Of a stretch of 10,135 bases of DNA, positions 6,049 through 10,135 are shown one piece after another. The translations under genes were made by a program, and so were the position numbers. The notes beneath the pieces were generated by a model. That model did not search any database and had not been told where the DNA came from. It was given only the letters and a program-made list of their open reading frames with translations. Position 1 is the stretch's first letter. Each line of letters starts with the position of its first letter. This DNA is from a bacterium UBP8_UBA817 (GTDB taxonomy: Bacteria > Margulisbacteria > Marinamargulisbacteria > UBA817): contig DBHX01000013.1 of NCBI GenBank assembly GCA_002296285.1, positions 1-10,135 of the forward strand, written 5' to 3'.

Positions 6049-7400
6049 TACAACCCATACAACCGGCAAACGTCCGTCATCGAGCTGCACTGAAATTGAA
6101 AATTTTGATCGTTTAGTTTTCGAGGCGAGACGCGTTGGGATTGAAGCAACAGCTCTTCCCCCATTTCACCCATAACATCTTCAACAACGGTTTTAGGCAA
6201 GGGCGCAATGGATGGCCGAAAAGCCGCCCTGGCCCACTCTTTAATCCATTCTTTTTGTGGTTGAGCATGGGGTGAAACAACATTCACCGGCCCCGTGAAG
6301 TTGGGGTTGGCCAACATGGCGTAAATGGCTCGCATTGCATCATCCAATGAGACCCAGCTCATGTACTGACTGCCATCGGCAATCCGTCCCAAAACCCCCA
6401 TCGCCATCAAGGGCTTCAATCGTTGAATAATCCCCCCATTGGGGTGAAGCACCGTCCCAAAGCGTGCATTACAGACACGAATGGCATCGCGAATCGGATC
6501 GCATTCGGCTTCCCAAGCCGCAACCACCTGTGACAAAAACCGGTCCCCATGGGGGGAGTTTTCCGTCATGATTTGATGAGAGCTGGGATATATGCCAATG
6601 GCCGATGCACAAACAAACGTGGTTACCTTATTTGGAATATCTCGGAGCTGCTGAACCAATGCCTGCGTTGAGCGAATGCGAGATCGAGAGATGCGATTCT
6701 TTTTTTGGTCATTCCAACGCAATGGGGAGGCAATGGATTCTCCTGCCAAATGAATGATCATGGTAACATCCGAAAAATCATCCAAAATACCAACTTCAGG
6801 ATCCCAACACAATTCATACGACCAATCAGGACGTTTTTTACGAACCAAGCGCTTCACCGTGTGTCCAGCCGCCGTAAGAAAGGGCACCAAATGGGACCCA
6901 ATGAGCCCCGATGTCCCGCTAATGGCAATCACTTGAGGCTCTAGGGGCCAAGCGTACTGAAGTTGAAGATCATGCTTCAACGTATCATGCCGATACAATA
7001 ACATCTTCGCAATATCTTTCTTAACAGCCCGACCACCAATAAGATGAGACACTGGAGATAACGGCAATTTAAAATCAATCTCATCAATGAGCTTGGTTCG
7101 GTCATCCGATAAGGGTTGAAAGACATGGGCATGACGCCAATATTTAAACGGTCCTTTGACCTGTTCATCCACAAATTGGCGACCTGGAATAACTTCCTTA
7201 TGATGCGATGTCCAATAGATAGGTACCCCAAATCGCTTCAGTTTTAAATGAACACTGCGATGCTCAAACGCACCATCCGCCCCCAATACCTGCAACGCTT
7301 CCCAAGGGGGCTTTAATCGTTCAAATGCACCATCACGCGTATGCCAATCATAGATAAATTCCGATGGGGCCAATACCGTCGATGCATGGGTGATTTTCAT
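6048..7400 (-). CDS. SRPBCC domain fused to TIGR01777/DUF1731 SDR epimerase
   Basis: A 450-residue cytosolic protein with three parts. Residues 1-147 are an SRPBCC (START/Bet v 1-like) ligand-binding domain with the typical W-x(n)-H and FRYWRH-like segment GPFKYWRHAHVF (83-94) and a closing YRHDTLKHDL helix. Residues 156-395 are a Rossmann domain with IAISGTSGLIGSHL (158-171) for NAD(P) binding, HLAGESI (217-223), and CASAIGIYP (264-272), where the SDR Tyr sits without the usual YxxxK spacing, as is normal for this subfamily. Residues 396-450 are the DUF1731 tail (LPKTVVEDVMGEMGEELLLQ). The family includes YfcH-type proteins of uncertain substrate. The start has no Shine-Dalgarno; TAAAAT lies 6 nt upstream. 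It is the first gene of a two-gene operon with the DUF3050 gene. Confidence 0.9.
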   Translation of the reverse strand: MKITHASTVLAPSEFIYDWHTRDGAFERLKPPWEALQVLGADGAFEHRSVHLKLKRFGVPIYWTSHHKEVIPGRQFVDEQVKGPFKYWRHAHVFQPLSDDRTKLIDEIDFKLPLSPVSHLIGGRAVKKDIAKMLLYRHDTLKHDLQLQYAWPLEPQVIAISGTSGLIGSHLVPFLTAAGHTVKRLVRKKRPDWSYELCWDPEVGILDDFSDVTMIIHLAGESIASPLRWNDQKKNRISRSRIRSTQALVQQLRDIPNKVTTFVCASAIGIYPSSHQIMTENSPHGDRFLSQVVAAWEAECDPIRDAIRVCNARFGTVLHPNGGIIQRLKPLMAMGVLGRIADGSQYMSWVSLDDAMRAIYAMLANPNFTGPVNVVSPHAQPQKEWIKEWARAAFRPSIAPLPKTVVEDVMGEMGEELLLQSQRVSPRKLNDQNFQFQCSSMTDVCRLYGL

Positions 7401-7406
7401 ATAGGT

Positions 7407-7412
7407 ATTTTA
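7407..7412 (-). promoter_or_regulatory. -10 element of the SRPBCC-SDR operon, leaderless arrangement
   Basis: TAAAAT on the minus strand, preceded by TGA (TGATAAAAT) and followed by 6 nt and the ATG at 7400. There is no Shine-Dalgarno between. A clear -35 box was not found in the A/T-run upstream. Confidence 0.4.
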
Positions 7413-7446
7413 TCATCAAAAAAAGAAAAAAAGCGCGTCTTTTATA

Positions 7447-7463
7447 TGTTCAATATTTGAACA
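7447..7463. promoter_or_regulatory. 17-bp palindrome in the divergent SDR/Hsp20 intergenic region
   Basis: TGTTCAATATTTGAACA has perfect 7-bp arms around TAT. It lies 60 nt before the Hsp20 start and about 47 nt before the divergent gene. The TTGAAC half resembles the TTGAA core of heat-shock -35 boxes, but no matching -10 at proper spacing was found, so an operator is as likely. It does not match CIRCE. Confidence 0.35.
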
Positions 7464-7522
7464 GTCGATTTGGCATAAAAATGTGAGGGTAATGGCAGAC
7501 AACGTCATAAAGGAGGAAACAA

Positions 7523-7900
7523 ATGACAGTTTATTTACAACCATACAAAACAAGAAAGGAATCCATATTTGATGAATTATTCAATGATTTTTTTACTGGC
7601 GGGTTTGTTACTCACCACCACCAACCCGAGACCGTTACTGAATCCGATTCAGCCATATCATTAAGCCTAGAGGTTCCGGGGTTCGATAAATCTGACATTG
7701 GCATTGATTACAAAGATAACCAATTAAGGATTCATGCCAAAACATCGGATGATTCGAGCCAAAAACGTGAAGTGAAACGCCAATACACCATTCGAAACAT
7801 TGACATTAAAAAATCATCCGCCGAATTAACCAATGGAATATTAACCCTCACACTAGAAAAAAACGAAGCCAGCAAATCCGAACAACTCAAAATCAAATAA
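7523..7900 (+). CDS. Small heat-shock protein, Hsp20/alpha-crystallin family
   Basis: ATP-independent cytosolic holdase chaperone that binds unfolding proteins and passes them to DnaK/ClpB systems. Length 125 aa, short for the family (usually 140-160). The N-terminal arm carries IFDELFNDFF (15-24), then a His-rich link (31-33). The alpha-crystallin domain (about 36-118) includes LSLEVPGFDKSDIGIDY (47-63) and the conserved ELTNGILTLTLEK (101-113). The short tail ends EQLKIK, where LKI can serve as the I/V-x-I/V anchor used in oligomer assembly. The start is fixed by AAAGGAGG at 7509-7516, 6 nt before the ATG. A GC hairpin follows the stop after 8 nt. It is divergent from the SDR operon across 122 bp containing a palindrome. 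Confidence 0.93.
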   Translation: MTVYLQPYKTRKESIFDELFNDFFTGGFVTHHHQPETVTESDSAISLSLEVPGFDKSDIGIDYKDNQLRIHAKTSDDSSQKREVKRQYTIRNIDIKKSSAELTNGILTLTLEKNEASKSEQLKIK

Positions 7901-7908
7901 AAAATAAT

Positions 7909-7928
7909 GTGGCCCCGTAAGGGGCCAC
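7909..7928. terminator. GTGGCCCC-GTAA-GGGGCCAC hairpin after Hsp20
   Basis: A perfect 8-bp GC stem with a GNRA-type GUAA loop on the plus strand. No T-run follows on the plus strand (CAAAACTAACC), so it is not a canonical terminator for Hsp20 and may act as a 3' stabiliser. On the minus strand it is followed by ATTATTTTTTATTTG, which makes a usable terminator for anything transcribed leftward from the intergenic region. Confidence 0.6.
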
Positions 7929-8263
7929 CAAAACTAACCACCAAGTTTGAGTGATTTTAACGACGGTTTAAAGAAAAACAAACCCGTTATCGTTAAATAA
8001 CTCCGATCGAAAATTTAAGTCACATCGAATAACGTCCTGATCAATATAAATGTTATACATCTTTTTATATCCTCCAACAATTTTTTTGAGATAACCAAGT
8101 TATGCCCACCAAAAAAAAAACTAAAACATCGAAATTTCTTAATGTTTTAAAGATCCAAATAAAACGTACCGATATCGGCCAAATGGTTTAAACATGAGAA
8201 TAATTAAATGTTTACTGGCCATTAAATCTGGGTACAAAAATTATTCCAGAAAGGAGGGATTGT
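7929..8263. other. AT-rich intergenic region between Hsp20 and rhodopsin
   Basis: No standard gene was found. Visible items: a 30-codon minus-strand reading frame with a Shine-Dalgarno (7968-8060); a 29-codon Lys-rich plus-strand frame (8102-8191) starting MPTKKKTKTSK, without a good ribosome site; a run of ten A (8111-8120); an 8-bp inverted repeat TAAAACAT/ATGTTTTA (8122-8129 and 8142-8149); and the strong rhodopsin ribosome site AAAGGAGG (8250-8257). No convincing -35/-10 pair for the rhodopsin gene could be assigned. Confidence 0.5.
7968..8060 (-). CDS. Possible 30-residue small protein
   Basis: ATG (8060) to TAA (7968) on the minus strand encodes a 30-residue acidic-polar peptide beginning MYNIYIDQDVIRCDL. 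GGAGG (complement of 8071-8075) lies 10 nt upstream, a little far. Downstream on the same strand is the GC hairpin at 7909-7928 followed by a T-rich stretch, so a short mRNA with ribosome site, frame and terminator can be drawn. No homologue is recognised. Chance cannot be excluded at this length. Confidence 0.25.
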   Translation of the reverse strand: MYNIYIDQDVIRCDLNFRSELFNDNGFVFL

Positions 8264-8965
8264 ATGAGTATTTTTTTGCAAGTGGGGGATCTCACGGGCT
8301 TTAGTTTTTTCCTGGCGTCCATGGCATTACTGGCCGCGACGATATTTTTTCTTTTAGAGCGACGCTCAGTGCATCGGAAATGGGGACTATCACTGACCAT
8401 CGCAACGCTCATTACAGGAATTGCGGCACTGCATTACCATTACATGAAACATGCGTGGCTTCTATCGTCGACATCGCCCACCGAAATCAGGTACATTGAT
8501 TGGTTACTCACCGTGCCATTAATGTGCATTGAATTCTACCTGATTCTGCGTGCACTTGGGCACGCGTCGCGGCACATTTTATACCGACTCTTTGGCTACA
8601 GCATTGGCATGCTTCTGTTTGGTTATCTCGGGGAAACCTTGCTCATAGAGCCCATGTTAGGTTTTGGTGTTGGCCTTATTTTTTGGGGGCTCATCATTTT
8701 TGAAGTATTTAAAGGAGAGGCGGCAAAAGCCATGGAACTGTCGAGTCATTTAATGCTAAAATCATCATTTAAGCTATTGCGACTGTTCATTTTAATCGGT
8801 TGGGCCATTTACCCGTTGGGGTATTATTTCGGTGTCTCTGGGGGAACCGAATTACTCAACGTGGCCTATAACCTCGCCGATGTCATCAATAAAATTGGAT
8901 TTTCACTGGTAATTTACCTACTAGCCAGAGCAGATTCTCAAATAGATTCTCAAATAACAACCTAA
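8264..8965 (+). CDS. Proteorhodopsin, predicted green-absorbing proton pump
   Basis: Seven-helix retinal protein of the inner membrane that pumps protons outward in light. Aligned by eye to SAR86 proteorhodopsin without gaps from helix B to helix C. RYIDWLLTVPLMCIEFY (76-92) gives Arg76, proton acceptor Asp79 (GPR D97), Thr83 (T101) and donor Glu90 (E108), the outward-pump set. His57 matches H75. Met87 sits at the tuning site (L/M green, Q blue). WAIYP (180-184), Asp206 and Schiff-base Lys210 (ADVINK) complete the pocket. Phe134 takes the place of the glycine that opens the carotenoid window in xanthorhodopsin. There is no signal peptide; the N-terminus is short. AAAGGAGG lies 6 nt before the ATG, predicting strong translation. 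No blh or crt gene is in the window, so retinal must come from elsewhere. Confidence 0.96.
   Translation: MSIFLQVGDLTGFSFFLASMALLAATIFFLLERRSVHRKWGLSLTIATLITGIAALHYHYMKHAWLLSSTSPTEIRYIDWLLTVPLMCIEFYLILRALGHASRHILYRLFGYSIGMLLFGYLGETLLIEPMLGFGVGLIFWGLIIFEVFKGEAAKAMELSSHLMLKSSFKLLRLFILIGWAIYPLGYYFGVSGGTELLNVAYNLADVINKIGFSLVIYLLARADSQIDSQITT
8932..8955 (+). repeat. 12-bp perfect tandem duplication in the rhodopsin C-terminus
   Basis: AGATTCTCAAAT occurs at 8932-8943 and again at 8944-8955. It keeps the frame and gives DSQIDSQI in the cytoplasmic tail. It looks like a recent slippage event. Confidence 0.9.
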
Positions 8966-8974
8966 AATAATTAC

Positions 8975-8996
8975 GAGGAGGGGTACGCCCCTCCTC
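8975..8996. terminator. GAGGAGGGG-TACG-CCCCTCCTC hairpin between convergent genes
   Basis: A perfect 9-bp stem with a UACG tetraloop (UNCG type), 9 nt after the rhodopsin stop. No T-run follows on the plus strand (AACATAACC). On the minus strand it is followed by GTAATTATTTTAGG, moderately T-rich. It probably serves as a shared transcript end for rhodopsin and the leftward gene ending at 9042. Confidence 0.65.
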
Positions 8997-9041
8997 AACA
9001 TAACCTAGACCACGCACACAGTGGTATTAAACTATAATAAA

Positions 9042-10135
9042 TTAGAACGCTAAAACAGGGACCTTGGACTGATTAAAGAAGATATCATTAGTATGACGGT
9101 CTAAATTAAACGCCCCATTTTCTTGAATGTCTTGCTGCTGCAATAGGAGCATTTGACGCTTCAATTGCTTTTCAGCAGATGTCTTTTCTTCTTCAAGGCG
9201 TTTCATTTCTTTGTTAATATTCAATTGCTCTGCCCATATAGCAGCACCAGTACTCACGTAATCCTCTAAAAAATTAATCATGTTTTCCAAGGCCTGTTTT
9301 TGTTCAAGTCGTTTCTTTTTATCATCTTCATTGTTGCCCGTAGCAGTTGCAATAATTGGGCCAAGAAGTTCTAAAAGCTTATCAACATTGACATCTTTTG
9401 AGCTAGTTGAAACAGCCAATAACGCCTGGAGAGCTGCCATTTTGTTTAGATCATTAGCAATACTATCTAACTTACCCATATTCGATAACGTTTGTAGTAC
9501 ATCCGAAACAGCTTTAGCAACTTGTGGAGTTAAATTTTGAGCAACATTACCAATAACTGTTGTGATCATGACCATGCCAGCTGGTTTAACATTCAACGTG
9601 GGTAGTGAATCAACTAATGCAGTAAACGCTGGCATTGTTTGCGGTTGAACATTTGGAATTGCTTTAGCAATATTAGCAGCAGCCTGAGGGTGAAACGATT
9701 TCGCCAAAGCAACTATCGATGATGATAATTTCAATGCCGTCTGAGCTGTTTGGGGATTATTGGACATTTGAGTAAGCTTTGCCATTGCCGCTTGCAATTC
9801 AGGACCGTTAAACTTTTGCAATACTACATTTAACGTTTGAATGTTTTGCTGAATACTTGTGCCCTTTCCAGCATTAGATGAAGAAATATTCACACTACTG
9901 GTTGGTTCAGCAACCGTATTAGCGGCCATTGTTTGAACCTCTTTTGTTGCTGTTGGCATTTGCAAAACCTGAGCCGACTGAGCTTGTGCCCCCATTGTTG
10001 CCCCTGAAGCCGCTGCGGCAGCTGATGCGGCTGTTCCGGCAGTTGAGGCTGTTGCAGCTGTGGCAGCTGTGGCAGCAACTGGAGCAGGAGGAGCAGGAGG
10101 AGCAGCTGGTACAGGAGGGGCCGCTGGTGCAGCAA
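9042..10135 (-). CDS. Ala/Pro/Thr-rich protein of unknown function, N-terminus outside the window
   Basis: The frame is open to the right edge, so the Met at 9995 is internal and at least 46 more residues lie before it; 363 residues are visible. The outer part is an Ala/Pro/Thr-rich low-complexity stretch (APPAPPAP, then AAT triplets, then poly-Ala). Counting from the Met at 9995, residues 20-45 are Thr/Ser/Asn-rich, 48-215 form amphipathic Ala/Gln/Leu helices with repeated QTA, ALK and VAQ-like patterns, 222-290 are highly charged coiled coil (KKKRLEQKQALEN; KEMKRLEEEKTSAEKQLKR), and the tail ends SKVPVLAF. No membrane segment is seen; a signal peptide could lie outside the window. It could be a surface, scaffold or secreted protein; the family is not recognised. 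Codon use (more GCT, ACT, CTT) looks different from the neighbours. Confidence 0.75.
   Translation of the reverse strand, partial: AAPAAPPVPAAPPAPPAPVAATAATAATASTAGTAASAAAAASGATMGAQAQSAQVLQMPTATKEVQTMAANTVAEPTSSVNISSSNAGKGTSIQQNIQTLNVVLQKFNGPELQAAMAKLTQMSNNPQTAQTALKLSSSIVALAKSFHPQAAANIAKAIPNVQPQTMPAFTALVDSLPTLNVKPAGMVMITTVIGNVAQNLTPQVAKAVSDVLQTLSNMGKLDSIANDLNKMAALQALLAVSTSSKDVNVDKLLELLGPIIATATGNNEDDKKKRLEQKQALENMINFLEDYVSTGAAIWAEQLNINKEMKRLEEEKTSAEKQLKRQMLLLQQQDIQENGAFNLDRHTNDIFFNQSKVPVLAF
10051..10105 (-). repeat. 9-nt tandem repeats encoding AAT and APP units
   Basis: Three copies of a 9-nt unit (GTTGCAGCT, GTGGCAGCT, GTGGCAGCA at 10051-10077) encode Ala-Ala-Thr repeats. Just upstream in the gene, GGAGCAGGA is repeated at 10081-10089 and 10090-10098 with a 7-nt partial copy, encoding Ala-Pro-Pro. 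Unit length is a multiple of three, so copy-number change would alter length without breaking the frame. Confidence 0.8.

Noticed and set aside
7456..7481. Sigma32 promoter for Hsp20 from TTTGAAC and the following GGCATAAA
   Set aside because: The spacing is about 8 bp where 13-17 is needed, and the -10 half does not match CCCCAT.
8102..8191. Plus-strand 29-codon Lys-rich frame beginning MPTKKKTKTSK
   Set aside because: No proper ribosome site, driven by a run of ten A, and lies in very AT-rich DNA. Recorded in the intergenic entry but not called a gene.
8194..8304. Plus-strand frame from ATG 8194 overlapping the rhodopsin start, which could have been a leader peptide
   Set aside because: No Shine-Dalgarno; it runs out of frame into the rhodopsin gene and its sequence there is only a shadow of the real frame.
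9280..9540. Plus-strand 86-residue frame, Ser/Leu-rich
   Set aside because: Lies wholly inside the real minus-strand gene and has antisense-type composition with no ribosome site.
9890..10135. Minus-strand 81-residue Leu/Gln-rich frame at the right edge
   Set aside because: Shadow of the Ala/Pro/Thr-rich gene: the alternative frame of GCT/CCT/GCA repeats gives poly-Leu/Gln.
1..10135. UAA reassigned as a sense codon, which would explain the stop between the protease and the next gene
   Set aside because: TAA ends many other genes here at natural family ends (Hsp20, exonuclease, rhodopsin, the SDR gene), so it is a normal stop.
1..10135. CRISPR arrays, transposases, toxin-antitoxin or other defence genes
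   Set aside because: No spaced direct-repeat arrays, transposase motifs or recognisable defence domains were seen in any of the substantial reading frames.

Overview
The window looks like chromosomal DNA from an AT-leaning (about 40% G+C by eye), Gram-negative, aerobic, probably aquatic bacterium. A gammaproteobacterial affiliation is the best guess. It rests on an exonuclease I (SbcB)-like protein, a type-2 (COX15-like) haem A synthase, a proteorhodopsin of the classic marine/freshwater type, and OMP-like secreted proteins. None of these fixes the genus.

Layout. Bases 1-1236 hold a trypsin-like serine protease and, in the same reading frame after a single TAA, a hypothetical protein; the pair may be one gene split by a stop. 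Next come a secreted beta-barrel-like protein (1280-2050) and a divergent but catalytically intact SbcB-like exonuclease (2076-3467). A small exported protein on the minus strand (3470-3865) converges on the exonuclease with 2 nt between stops. Bases 3866-4123 are non-coding and hold T-run hairpins facing both ways plus a 105-bp element with near-perfect 19-nt inverted ends. This element lies just downstream of a complete minus-strand tRNA-Arg(ACG) gene that has its own promoter.

From 4297, ctaA (haem A synthase) runs rightward and overlaps by 9 bp the tail of a two-gene minus-strand operon. That operon is an SRPBCC-SDR (TIGR01777/DUF1731) fusion protein followed, through a TAATG stop-start overlap, by a DUF3050 protein of the haem-oxygenase-like fold. 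A divergent intergenic region with a 17-bp palindrome separates this operon from a small heat-shock protein (7523-7900).

A mostly non-coding 363-bp stretch then leads to a stand-alone proteorhodopsin gene (8264-8965). It has the complete proton-pump residue set, a methionine at the colour-tuning position (predicted green absorbing), and a phenylalanine where carotenoid-antenna rhodopsins have glycine. No retinal-synthesis gene is present in the window. The last gene (9042 to the right edge, minus strand) is a long Ala/Pro/Thr-rich protein of unknown function whose true start lies outside the window.

Two expression styles stand out. Hsp20, rhodopsin, the exonuclease and the 131-aa exported protein have clear Shine-Dalgarno sequences. 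Three others (the 256-aa secreted protein, ctaA, the SRPBCC-SDR gene) have a -10-like hexamer exactly 6 nt before the ATG and no Shine-Dalgarno, as expected of leaderless mRNAs. No CRISPR array, insertion sequence, prophage or defence island was recognised. The least explained pieces are the inverted-repeat element by the tRNA, the stop-split protease locus and the Ala/Pro-rich gene at the right edge.
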